Positions 34,170 to 42,065 of a stretch of DNA of 64,000 nt are shown here, in pieces. The position numbers and the translations under genes are program-made. How positions within the stretch are numbered: position 1 is the first letter of the stretch; each line of letters opens with the position of its first letter. The stretch comes from Desulfofundulus thermosubterraneus DSM 16057 (GTDB taxonomy: Bacteria > Bacillota > Desulfotomaculia > Desulfotomaculales > Desulfovirgulaceae), in contig NZ_FQZM01000005.1 in NCBI RefSeq assembly GCF_900142025.1, positions 1 through 64,000 on the forward strand, in the 5' to 3' direction. Under the pieces are notes generated by a model. It did no database searches, was not told the origin of the DNA, and saw only the letters and a program-made list of their open reading frames with translations.

Positions 34170-35072
34170 TCAAACTTTTTGTTCTCCCGATCCTTTTTCC
34201 CCCGCCAGACCTAAAGCCCGGGCAATGGCCAGTGTCCGCCTGGCCCAGGCTGCCACGGGGTAATCAATAAACTTACCCTCCAGCTGCACTGCCGCAATGC
34301 CTTCAGCTTCGGCCTGTGCAAAAGCCTGCACCACTTTAGCCGCATAATCAATTTCCCCGGACGTGGGAGAAAAGATTTCGTTTACAGGTCCCAGTTGCAC
34401 CGGGTGGATCACCAGTTTACCGGCAAAGCCCAGACTGCGCACCAGGCGGCATTCTGCCGCCAGCCCTTCCTCATCTTTAATGTTGGGGTAAATTGTATCG
34501 ATGGGTCCTTCAATGCCAGCCGCCCGGCTGGCCACCACCAGATGGGAGCGGGCATAAAAGATCTCCGTACCCTGACCGGTCAGCGATGTGCCGATGTCCA
34601 GGGTGTAATCCACGGCCCCGAAAGCCAGCCGTTTTACCCGCGGGCAGCTAGCGGCCACCCCATAGGCATTCATCACTCCCCGGGCCGTTTCCACCAGGGG
34701 AATGAGTTCCATCTCACCAGCCGGTAAGCCGTATTCCCTTTCCAGCTGGCCAATGAGCCAGTCGACCCGCCTTACTTCCTCGGCGTCTTCAGCCTTGGGC
34801 AGCATGATACCCGCCGGTCGCCCCCCGACCACCGCCATCAGGTCACCCACAATCCAGCGGGTGTTGACCCCGTTTACCCGTACGTAGACGCTCTTCCGGT
34901 CAGCACGACCCAGGACGTCCAGGACCAGGCTCCGGGCGCGTACTTTTTCCGACACCGCCACGGCATCTTCCAGGTCCAGGATCACCGCATCAGCTTCCAG
35001 GGATAAAGCCTTGTCCACCTTGCGCAAATCGCTGGCAGGAGCAAAAAGAAAACTACGCAGTGGCTTATGCAT
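34170..35072 (-). CDS. CitE/HpcH-type lyase (malyl-/citramalyl-CoA lyase-like)
   Basis: 300 residues from the ATG at 35072, preceded by GAGGTGAGG; a GTG at 35081 overlaps that site. The HpcH/HpaI-CitE TIM barrel is clear: RSFLFAPASDLRKVDKAL, the metal-site AVILDLEDAV, LPKAEDAEE, LIPLVETARGV, FGAVDYTLDIG and KLVIHPVQLGPVN. Family enzymes cleave beta-hydroxyacyl-CoAs to acetyl-CoA plus glyoxylate or pyruvate. With the acid-CoA ligase genes that follow, malyl-CoA or citramalyl-CoA is the likely substrate. No citrate lyase alpha or acyl-carrier gene is near, arguing against citrate lyase. First gene of the operon behind a good sigma-54 promoter. Confidence 0.87.
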   Translation of the reverse strand: MHKPLRSFLFAPASDLRKVDKALSLEADAVILDLEDAVAVSEKVRARSLVLDVLGRADRKSVYVRVNGVNTRWIVGDLMAVVGGRPAGIMLPKAEDAEEVRRVDWLIGQLEREYGLPAGEMELIPLVETARGVMNAYGVAASCPRVKRLAFGAVDYTLDIGTSLTGQGTEIFYARSHLVVASRAAGIEGPIDTIYPNIKDEEGLAAECRLVRSLGFAGKLVIHPVQLGPVNEIFSPTSGEIDYAAKVVQAFAQAEAEGIAAVQLEGKFIDYPVAAWARRTLAIARALGLAGEKGSGEQKV

Positions 35073-35099
35073 GCACCTCACCTCTTGCCAAAATAAACA

Positions 35100-35116
35100 C
35101 GCAAAGTCCGTACCAG
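35100..35116 (-). promoter_or_regulatory. sigma-54 (-24/-12) promoter of the lyase-ligase-Frd operon
   Basis: On the minus strand CTGGTACGGACTTTGCG (35116 to 35100) matches the consensus YTGGCACGRNNNTTGCW at nearly every defined position, with GG and GC 10 nt apart. The start would be near 35090, about 18 nt before the CitE-type start codon. A sigma-54 activator gene lies just upstream. Confidence 0.8.
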
Positions 35117-35201
35117 AATAATGGAGGATAACAAGGGACCCGGAACTACAGCAAAGTAGAGGTCCGGGGATGAAAGCACCACCGGAGGAGAATAGGCTAG
35201 T

Positions 35202-35217
35202 ATTTCAATATTGAAAT
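35202..35217. promoter_or_regulatory. perfect 16-bp palindrome, candidate activator site
   Basis: ATTTCAATATTGAAAT is a perfect palindrome 112-127 bp upstream of the predicted sigma-54 start site, the classical distance for an enhancer. Its CAATATTG core recurs inside a 14-bp palindrome before the TRAP operon (41331-41344). Confidence 0.55.
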
Positions 35218-35334
35218 GGCCTTTGTAATCACGCAAGGTAAACCCCGTTGCAAATATGAAAAGCCACGGCTCTTATTATGGCCATGGCCTGCATAGGGAA
35301 AAATGTGTATTTCTTAAGTAGGGAAAACTTAAAT

Positions 35335-37035
35335 TTAAACGGAAACCCGCGCCTTCTCAGGAAGCAAGCCCAGCCGCTTCATTTTGCGCCATAACGTGGT
35401 AGTGCTGATTCCCAGCCTCTCGGCTGCCCGCCGGCGATGGTAACCCGTTTCTTCCAATACCCGCAGGATGGTGGACCGTTCCACGGCCTGGGTGGTACCC
35501 TTTAACACACAGGAGCCTGGTGTTTTTACAAAAGGCGTTTCATCCTTGGCCCTATCCTGCTCCCCGGGGGAGCTGTTGCCGGACAGAGGAACCGGTGAAA
35601 TTTGCCCGGCGCAGGAACCGCTAACCGTGTTTTCCGGTAGCCGGCAGGAGCAGTTGCGAATAAGGGCGGGAAGATCCGAGGGTAGGATTACTTCGTGGGT
35701 GGCCAGGTTCATGGTTCTTTCAATGCAGTTCTGCAATTCCCTTACATTGCCCGGCCAACTGTAAGCCATCAGGCATTCCAGGGCCTCGGGGGAAATATCC
35801 CGCACAAAGGTACCGAAGGTGTCCCGGAACTGCTTGATAAAGTGCCGCACCAGCAAGGGGATGTCCTCCACTCTTTCCCGCAGGGGGGGGATGCGCAGGT
35901 CCACCACATTGAGGCGGTAAAACAGGTCTTGGCGAAACTTGCCACTGGCCACCATTTGCCACAGGTCCTTATTGGTGGAAGCAATTACCCGCACATCCAC
36001 GGGGATGGGTTTCTTCCCCCCGATGCGCACCAATTCCCTTTCCTGCAGTACCCGCAATAACCGGGACTGTAGTTCCAGTTCCATTTCGCTAATCTCATCC
36101 AGGAAAAGGGTACCGCCGTTAGCTTGTTCAAAAACCCCCGACTGGCCCTCCTTGCGGGCGCCGGTAAAAGCCCCTGCTTCATAACCAAATAGCTGGCTTT
36201 CCACCAGGCTGGCCGGTATGGCCCCACAGTTGATGGCTACAAAGGGACCACCGGACCGCTGGCTGGCATTGTGAATGGACTGGGCAAAGAGTTCCTTCCC
36301 GGTGCCCGTTTCTCCATAGAGCAACACGGTAGAGTTGGTTACCGCAACCTGGCGGGCCTGGCGGATGCAATGCTGGATGGCCCGGCTAGTGCCGATGATA
36401 TGGGCGAAGGTATAGCGGGCATAATCACGCTGGCTGGTAGTAGCCAGCATTTTTTTCTGTTTTACCGCCAGGACATTGTTAAAACCCATACCAAACTCCG
36501 CGGTGACTGGAATGCGCACAGCCATGGCCCCCTCCTCCAGGAGGGACGGCCCTATAACCGGCCGCCCCAGTTCCATGGCCTGCCTGCCCAGATAAGTGAG
36601 TTCCCCCATGCCCCTGTCCGATTCCTTTCCGTCCGGGTCTACGGCAAAAAAACGAATCCCCTGGCGATCAAACAGCACCGCCTCCCCCCCGGCCACCCGG
36701 GCAATCAAGGGAAGGGCCTCCCGGAAGATGGCCTTTAAATCCCCCTCCCGGCGGGCGCGGAGCACGTTGTTTACGGCCAGCAGGCAATCCCCCAGGGGCA
36801 GGAAGAAGTGTAACACCCCTTCCTCCCGGCGGGAAGCAACCAGGAGGGGGCGGCGACATTCCCTAGCCTCCTCTAAACCCTCGTAGTTTTCAAGGGGGTA
36901 ATGGGAAACTTCCTCCCCCGTCGCATCCACGGTTTTATAGGCGCCGCTGCGCAGATCAATGACCGTGGCATAGCCCCCGGCCAGACGGGCAATCATGCGC
37001 AGAGCCCCATAAAGGGCGCTGAATAAGTTCTCCAT
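35335..37035 (-). CDS. sigma-54-dependent transcriptional activator
   Basis: 566 residues from an ATG at 37035. The N-terminal 200 residues appear to hold a sensory region of two related modules ([22 protein letters not shown] and [23 protein letters not shown]) that look PAS- or GAF-like, similar to PrdR/PadR-type activators. The AAA+ domain has Walker A GETGTGKE (241-248), GAFTGA (about 287-292) and the usual sensor motifs; a Fis-type helix-turn-helix closes the protein ([19 protein letters not shown]). It lies 19 nt after dctM and upstream of the CitE operon promoter, so it probably links TRAP import with induction of the degradation genes. Confidence 0.87.
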   Translation of the reverse strand: MENLFSALYGALRMIARLAGGYATVIDLRSGAYKTVDATGEEVSHYPLENYEGLEEARECRRPLLVASRREEGVLHFFLPLGDCLLAVNNVLRARREGDLKAIFREALPLIARVAGGEAVLFDRQGIRFFAVDPDGKESDRGMGELTYLGRQAMELGRPVIGPSLLEEGAMAVRIPVTAEFGMGFNNVLAVKQKKMLATTSQRDYARYTFAHIIGTSRAIQHCIRQARQVAVTNSTVLLYGETGTGKELFAQSIHNASQRSGGPFVAINCGAIPASLVESQLFGYEAGAFTGARKEGQSGVFEQANGGTLFLDEISEMELELQSRLLRVLQERELVRIGGKKPIPVDVRVIASTNKDLWQMVASGKFRQDLFYRLNVVDLRIPPLRERVEDIPLLVRHFIKQFRDTFGTFVRDISPEALECLMAYSWPGNVRELQNCIERTMNLATHEVILPSDLPALIRNCSCRLPENTVSGSCAGQISPVPLSGNSSPGEQDRAKDETPFVKTPGSCVLKGTTQAVERSTILRVLEETGYHRRRAAERLGISTTTLWRKMKRLGLLPEKARVSV

Positions 37036-37053
37036 ACTCCCCCCCTCCCGGGG

Positions 37054-38337
37054 TTAACGTTCCATGAGTACCCGCGGAATGTACAGGGAAATCTCGGGCC
37101 AGAAGATGAAGATAACCAGTCCTAGAATCAGAAGTAAGATGAAGGGCAGCACACCCCTGACTACCTCTTCAACCCGCTCTTTTGCCATGGCCGAAACCAC
37201 AAAGAGGTTCAGACCCACCGGCGGGGTAATCATGGCCAGCTCCATATTCACCGTCATGACCACGGCAAACTGGATCAGGTCTATGTTCAGCGCCTTGATG
37301 ATGGGCAGCAGCAGGGGCAGGGTAATCAGGGTAATGGAAACAGCCTCCAGGAAGGTACCCATGATGAAGAACATCAGGTTGGTGGCAAAGAAAAAGGCGT
37401 AACGGTTCAGGTGGCTCTCCGCAATCCACTCGGCCACCTTATTGGGCACCTGTTCTGAGGTCAGGAACAGGCCGAAAACCATGGCGGCCGCAATAATCAG
37501 ATAGATCATTGAGGAGATATTAATGGCCTCCTGGAAAACTTTACGGATGTCCGGCAGCTTTAACTCCCGGTAAATAAAAGCGGAAACTATGATGGTATAG
37601 AACACGGAAAGTACCGCCGCCTCGGTGGGGGTAACTATACCCAAATAAATGCTTCCCAAAATAAAGAAGGGTAAAAAGGCACCGGGCAGAGCCTTGACGG
37701 TGGCCGTCCAGCGATCCCGCCAGGAGGCCGGTTCTCCCCGCCCGTAGCCCTTAATCCTGGCATAAATGATGGCAAAGACAATCAGCATGCCGGCCAGGAA
37801 AAGTCCGGGCAAAAGCCCCCCCATAAACAGCTTGCCTATGGATTCTTCCGACACGATGCCGTAAACCACCATGGTCACACTGGGCGGGATGAGAATACCC
37901 AGGGTACCCGAGGCAGCAATAAGACCCATGGCGTAACGCTTATCGTAACCCCCTTCAATCATCGCCGGAAGCATAATGGCACCGATAGCCGCAGCCGTGG
38001 CCGGACTGGAACCGGAAATGGCGGCAAAGATGGCGCAGGCCAGGATGGTAACCACCGACAACCCCCCCGGCAGGTGGCCGAACCAGCTGCGGAGGGCGGC
38101 AATGAGGTACCTGGCAATACCGCCGTGGGACATGAGCACCCCGGCAAAGACAAAGGCCGGAATGGCCATGAGGGGCGGGGACAGCAGGGAAGCAAACATG
38201 CGCTGGACAATCATGTACATGGTAAAGTCGGTGGTGGTAGCTAAAACAATGAGGGCAGCGACGGCCAGACTGATAGCAACGGGCACGTTGATCAGGAAGA
38301 GCAGCACGAATATAAAAAACAGCAACGCCGTTTCCAT
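37054..38337 (-). CDS. dctM: TRAP transporter large membrane subunit DctM
   Basis: 427 residues from an ATG at 38337, 8 nt after AAAGGAG. About 12 membrane helices make up a DctM domain with the conserved segments VPVAISLAVAALIVL, GSSPATAAAIGAIMLPAMIEGGYD, LIPPSVTMVVYGIVSEESIGKLFMGG and TPTEAAVLSVFY. It is the Na+-coupled translocating subunit, working with DctQ and a DctP binding protein to import a dicarboxylate or related acid. Encoded after dctQ and just before the sigma-54 activator gene. Confidence 0.92.
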   Translation of the reverse strand: METALLFFIFVLLFLINVPVAISLAVAALIVLATTTDFTMYMIVQRMFASLLSPPLMAIPAFVFAGVLMSHGGIARYLIAALRSWFGHLPGGLSVVTILACAIFAAISGSSPATAAAIGAIMLPAMIEGGYDKRYAMGLIAASGTLGILIPPSVTMVVYGIVSEESIGKLFMGGLLPGLFLAGMLIVFAIIYARIKGYGRGEPASWRDRWTATVKALPGAFLPFFILGSIYLGIVTPTEAAVLSVFYTIIVSAFIYRELKLPDIRKVFQEAINISSMIYLIIAAAMVFGLFLTSEQVPNKVAEWIAESHLNRYAFFFATNLMFFIMGTFLEAVSITLITLPLLLPIIKALNIDLIQFAVVMTVNMELAMITPPVGLNLFVVSAMAKERVEEVVRGVLPFILLLILGLVIFIFWPEISLYIPRVLMER

Positions 38338-38368
38338 CGGCGGCACTCCTTTCTATCCTTCGTTCCTT

Positions 38369-38878
38369 CTAAAGCGAGCGTTTAGTCTGGGCGGCCATCC
38401 AGTCCTTGCCGCCGTTTTTAAAGTGGAAAAAGAGCTTTTCTGCAAAACGTACCGTAAACATGATGCCGCTGATGGGCATGACCAGGTTGACGATCCATAA
38501 AGGAAACTGGCTGTCGGTGGAACGCTGCCCGGACACGATGTAAGTATGTACCAGCTGGTACCCGTAAAAGGTGTAAAAGAGGGCAAAACCCACCCCGATT
38601 AAATGGGCCACAATGCTCACCTTGTGCCGGATCCCCAGGGGTAGCAGCCTGAAGAACATCTCCACTTTAATATGGTGGTCGTTTCTTAAAGCCACGGCAA
38701 TACCGCATAAAGTCCCCCATACCACGAAATAAACGGAAAACTCATCCAGCAGGGACTGAGGACGTCCCCAGAAATAACGCAACAGAACGTTGACAAAAAC
38801 CAGTGTCAGCCCAGTAAACAAAAGACCTCCAGTAAAGTAGTCCTCAAAGGCCGCATAAGCCTTCTTGAATTGCCCCAC
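38369..38878 (-). CDS. dctQ: TRAP transporter small membrane subunit DctQ
   Basis: 169 residues from a GTG behind GAGGGGGG. Four membrane helices and the characteristic RYFWGRPQSLLDEFSVYFVVWGTLCG and DHHIKVEMFF segments identify DctQ. It partners DctM. A GC-rich hairpin without a U-tract lies between this gene and the preceding binding-protein gene, probably giving higher DctP levels. Confidence 0.9.
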   Translation of the reverse strand: MGQFKKAYAAFEDYFTGGLLFTGLTLVFVNVLLRYFWGRPQSLLDEFSVYFVVWGTLCGIAVALRNDHHIKVEMFFRLLPLGIRHKVSIVAHLIGVGFALFYTFYGYQLVHTYIVSGQRSTDSQFPLWIVNLVMPISGIMFTVRFAEKLFFHFKNGGKDWMAAQTKRSL

Positions 38879-38971
38879 ATTAAACCCCCCTCAAAAAAGG
38901 CAGGTGAATGTCATATTTTTTCGTAATTTGGCGAAGCAAGGAGCAAAAAGGGGGACGGGCTGGTGAACCAT

Positions 38972-38990
38972 ACCGGGGCCCGCCCCCGGT
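38972..38990 (-). promoter_or_regulatory. GC-rich hairpin at the dctP/dctQ junction
   Basis: ACCGGGG (38972-38978) pairs with CCCCGGT (38984-38990) around a 5-nt loop, just after the dctP stop codon. No U-tract follows on the minus strand. A 3' stabilising hairpin for the binding-protein mRNA is likely. Confidence 0.5.
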
Positions 38991-39000
38991 GAAAAGCTAT

Positions 39001-40029
39001 TTATTTGGTGTTCCTGGCCGCTTCAATGTACTCCTTACCGATCTTGTCGGTATACTTGTCATATACCGGTTTCATGGCTTCGATAAAGGCCTGGCGGTCC
39101 GCATCGGTCAGGGTGTAGATTTCCAGCTTGCCGCTGTTCTTCAGGTTCTCGAAGCTCTTCTGGTTCAGTTCGTCGGCCAGCTGGCGTTCATAGTCAGTAG
39201 CCTCTTTCATGCATTCCGTGAAGAGTTTTTTCTGTTCGTCGGTCAGGCTGTTCCAGAAGGTGGTGTTGGTGAGCACAACGTAATCAATACGGCCGTGACC
39301 GGAGACAGTCATGTATTTCTGCACCTCGGCGTATTTCTGGGTGTCAATGTTGTTAAAGGTGTTCTCCTGGCCATCCACCGTTTTGTTCTGCAGGGCTACA
39401 TACACCTCACCGAAAGCAATGGTCTGGGAGCCAGCTCCCAAGGCCTTAAACTGCTCATCCAGCACGCCACCGCTCTGGGTCCGGAATTTTAAACCCTTGA
39501 AGTCTTCCGGCCTCTTTAAAGGCCGCTTGCTGTTGGTAAAGTGCTTGGAACCGTTGGGCCACCAGGCCAGACCCAGCATACCCTGGGATTCCAGGGAACG
39601 CAGCAGCTTCTGGCCATATTCCCCGTCGTAGAACTTATAGGCGGCTTGGTCGCTCGCAAACAGGAAAGGCATATCCACCAGCTGGAAGGCCGGGTTAAAT
39701 CCCACCAGCTTGGTCGCCGAAGGGGCAATGAGCTGCACGTTGTTAGCCCTCAGGGCCTCCAGCTCTTCCTTATCGCCGTAAAGCTGGGAGGAGGGGTAAA
39801 CCTCTACCTTGAACTGGCCGTTGGACTTGCTCTCCAGCAGTTCTTTAAATTTTAAGGCCGCCTGTCCCTTGGGTGTGCTTTCAGCCACTACGTGGGAAAA
39901 TTTAACTACAATGGGTTTCTTCTCCCCGGTCCCCTGGGCGCTCTTCTTTTCTCCGCCACAACCGGAAGCGGTAAGCGCCAGGCCCAGGGCTAAAAGGCCC
40001 ACCAGAAGGATTTGCCATACCTTTTTCAT
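39001..40029 (-). CDS. dctP: TRAP dicarboxylate-binding lipoprotein DctP (copy 1)
   Basis: 342 residues from the ATG at 40029, behind AAGGGGGT; a longer frame from 40062 precedes the signal peptide. The signal ends in the lipobox LTASGC, so this TRAP binding protein is membrane-tethered, as fits a Gram-positive cell. DctP motifs are present: IVVKFSHVVAESTPKGQAALKFKE, the substrate-arginine region LKFRTQSGGVLDEQFKALGA, and GQENTFNNI. It delivers an organic acid to DctQM. A paralogue is encoded directly upstream. Confidence 0.92.
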   Translation of the reverse strand: MKKVWQILLVGLLALGLALTASGCGGEKKSAQGTGEKKPIVVKFSHVVAESTPKGQAALKFKELLESKSNGQFKVEVYPSSQLYGDKEELEALRANNVQLIAPSATKLVGFNPAFQLVDMPFLFASDQAAYKFYDGEYGQKLLRSLESQGMLGLAWWPNGSKHFTNSKRPLKRPEDFKGLKFRTQSGGVLDEQFKALGAGSQTIAFGEVYVALQNKTVDGQENTFNNIDTQKYAEVQKYMTVSGHGRIDYVVLTNTTFWNSLTDEQKKLFTECMKEATDYERQLADELNQKSFENLKNSGKLEIYTLTDADRQAFIEAMKPVYDKYTDKIGKEYIEAARNTK

Positions 40030-40101
40030 GTCATTCGACCCCCTTATGATTTTATCAGTCACTCAACTTAAAAACTTCTGAATACTCAGTGTGCGGTTTC
40101 C

Positions 40102-40116
40102 CTGTTATGTAAACAG
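40102..40116 (-). promoter_or_regulatory. hairpin between the two dctP genes
   Basis: CTGTT (40102-40106) pairs with AACAG (40112-40116), with an outer TGTG/CACA pairing possible. It lies between two tandem binding-protein genes and lacks a U-tract. It may modulate read-through or mRNA decay. Confidence 0.25.
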
Positions 40117-40162
40117 CACATACCCCCCTTCAGGTCATTTAATAGCAAATAACCATGGCCCT

Positions 40163-41209
40163 TCAGGAACCGGCGGCACGGGAGCCCTTTAAACGGAACG
40201 CTTCCTCCAGCAGCTCAGCACCGATAACCGGCCTGAATTGCTCGTAAAGGGGCTCCAGAGCCGCTTGCCACTTTTCCCTTTCTTCCGCAGTCAGGATGTG
40301 TACCTGGACCTTTCCCGACTCTTTAATTTGCTTGAAGTTTTTGTCATTTATGTGTGCCGCCTGATCCCGCTCCCACCGGGTTACCTCGGCCATGGTCTCC
40401 TCGATTATTTCACGGATGTCCGGAGGCAATGAGCGCCAGAAGGCGGCGTTGGTCAGCACCACGTAACCAATATAACCATGATTGCTAACCGTCATATAAG
40501 GCTGGAGCTGATAAAAGCGCTGGGAATAAATATTGGACATGGTGTTTTCCTGACCGTCCACCTGATTTCCGGACAGGGCACCGTAAACATCGCTAAAGGG
40601 CATTTGGGTGGCATTTGCGCCAAGGCTACGGAACTGTTCTTCCAGCACCCGGCTGTTAATCATCACCCGGAATGTTAAACCGGCAAAATCCCTGGGATGC
40701 ACCAGGGGTCTTTTGCTGTTGGTCATCTGTTTAAATCCATTATCCCAGAAGGCCAGGGGATGAATATTATGGGGTTCCAGGGTGGCAAAAAGCTTTTTGC
40801 CTATTTCACCATCCAGCGCCTTGTGCACCTGTTCTTCGTTCTCAAAAAGATATGGTAAATCCAGCAACTGCCACTGGGGAGCCAAGCTGCTTAACTTGGA
40901 TGTGGTAGGGGCAATGATCTGGACCGCACCTTTTTGCAGGGCGTCCAATTCCTCTCCATCCTTATAGAGTACGGAATTGGGGAAAACCTGGACTTCCACC
41001 CGCCCCCCGGTCCGCTCCTGCACCAGCCGGGCAAACCGCCGGGCCGCCTGCCCTTTAGGGGTATCCTCGGCCACCACGTGGGAAAACTTGATGACAATCT
41101 TTTCCCGGGGATCTACCTGTTCCCCGTCGGGCCCCCGCCGGTCGCACCCCGTGGTGATCAAGACCACCGCCATGAAGAACAACAACCATTTCTTTGCCCG
41201 ATCAATCAT
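40163..41209 (-). CDS. dctP: TRAP dicarboxylate-binding lipoprotein DctP (copy 2)
   Basis: 348 residues if started at the ATG at 41209, which gives a clean lipoprotein signal (FFMAVVLITTGC); GGAGG lies 15 nt upstream, rather far, so a start within the longer frame to 41254 is possible. Same motifs as copy 1: IVIKFSHVVAEDTPKGQAARRFARL, LTFRVMINSRVLEEQFRSLGA and GQENTMSNI. The substrate loop differs (MINSRVL against TQSGGVL), so the two proteins may bind different acids or differ in affinity while sharing one DctQM pair. First gene of the TRAP operon. Confidence 0.88.
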   Translation of the reverse strand: MIDRAKKWLLFFMAVVLITTGCDRRGPDGEQVDPREKIVIKFSHVVAEDTPKGQAARRFARLVQERTGGRVEVQVFPNSVLYKDGEELDALQKGAVQIIAPTTSKLSSLAPQWQLLDLPYLFENEEQVHKALDGEIGKKLFATLEPHNIHPLAFWDNGFKQMTNSKRPLVHPRDFAGLTFRVMINSRVLEEQFRSLGANATQMPFSDVYGALSGNQVDGQENTMSNIYSQRFYQLQPYMTVSNHGYIGYVVLTNAAFWRSLPPDIREIIEETMAEVTRWERDQAAHINDKNFKQIKESGKVQVHILTAEEREKWQAALEPLYEQFRPVIGAELLEEAFRLKGSRAAGS

Positions 41210-41330
41210 GGCCGACCACTGCAACCTCCTTTGCGGAGTGACCCCGGGAAGCAAATCTCAATTCAGTAATATGTTAATTGCCCCAGTTTTCTGACACCTC
41301 GCCTTAATTCTACCCCCTTTTACCATCAAT

Positions 41331-41348
41331 CCGCAATATTGCGGCCAT
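41331..41348 (-). promoter_or_regulatory. palindrome overlapping a possible sigma-54 promoter before the TRAP operon
   Basis: CCGCAATATTGCGG (41331-41344) is a perfect 14-bp palindrome. On the minus strand the overlapping TGGCCGCAATATTGC has GG and GC 10 nt apart and a TTGC -12 element, as in sigma-54 promoters. Either reading is possible: an operator for the adjacent response regulator or a -24/-12 promoter for dctP with a start near 41321. Confidence 0.45.
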
Positions 41349-41378
41349 AAAGTTAATTTTGGTCTTTATGTTCAGCGG

Positions 41379-42065
41379 TTAAACTATCTTATATCTTTTG
41401 ACGGGACGTCCCACTGAACCGTACTGCAATTCCACCGTCACCTTGCCCAGCTGGCTCAAATATTCTAAATACCGGCGGGCTGTCACCCTGGCCAGGCCCA
41501 GGGCGACGGCCACCTCCTCGGCCGACAGGGCCCCGCCGTCTTTAATGAGCAAAAGTAAAACCTGCTTTAAGGTTACCCCGTTTAAACCCTTGGGCATCTC
41601 TTCTGCCCCTTCATCAATAACCACTGGCGCCCTTCCCCAGGCCAACTGGTCGATATCATCCTGTTCCAGCCGGCCTTCTTTATTTAAGCGGCTGTACAAA
41701 AGAGCGAAACCCTCCAGGGCACTCCTCAAACGACTGAACTTGAAGGGTTTGATGATGTAATCCACCGCCCCGTAGCGGAAGGCGTTTTGAATCGTCTCCG
41801 CATCCTGGGCCGCCGTTACCAGCAATACATCGGTGGGCAAGCCCAGGCGGCGAATTTCCTGCAGGGCGGCCAGGCCACTCATATCCGGCAGGTAAACATC
41901 CAAAAGGGTCAGGGCGGGCTTCAACCGGGCCGCCAGCTGCACCGCTTCCTTTCCCGTACGGGCTACGCCCACTACCTTAAAACCGGGTACGGCATTGACA
42001 AAACCCCGGTTTACCTCCACCACCATGGGATCATCCTCGACAATCAGTACCTCAATGACGCTCAC
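41379..42065 (-). CDS. response regulator of the CitB/DcuR family
   Basis: 228 residues. The receiver domain (1-120) has the acidic pair in VEDDP, the phospho-aspartate in TLLDVYLPDMSG, the Thr/Ala region LLVTAAQD and Lys in IIKPF. The C-terminal half holds a helix-turn-helix (LSAEEVAVALGLARVTARRYLEYL). This architecture is that of dicarboxylate/citrate two-component regulators. Its start overlaps the kinase stop by 4 nt. It is encoded upstream of the TRAP genes on the same strand and most likely controls them. Confidence 0.9.
   Translation of the reverse strand: MSVIEVLIVEDDPMVVEVNRGFVNAVPGFKVVGVARTGKEAVQLAARLKPALTLLDVYLPDMSGLAALQEIRRLGLPTDVLLVTAAQDAETIQNAFRYGAVDYIIKPFKFSRLRSALEGFALLYSRLNKEGRLEQDDIDQLAWGRAPVVIDEGAEEMPKGLNGVTLKQVLLLLIKDGGALSAEEVAVALGLARVTARRYLEYLSQLGKVTVELQYGSVGRPVKRYKIV

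Noticed and set aside
35233-35246. Second -24/-12-like sequence upstream of the lyase operon
   Set aside because: GC and CC are 10 nt apart on the plus strand, but the -24 element reads CGGGG without the TGG core; the site at 35100-35116 is far better and closer to the gene.
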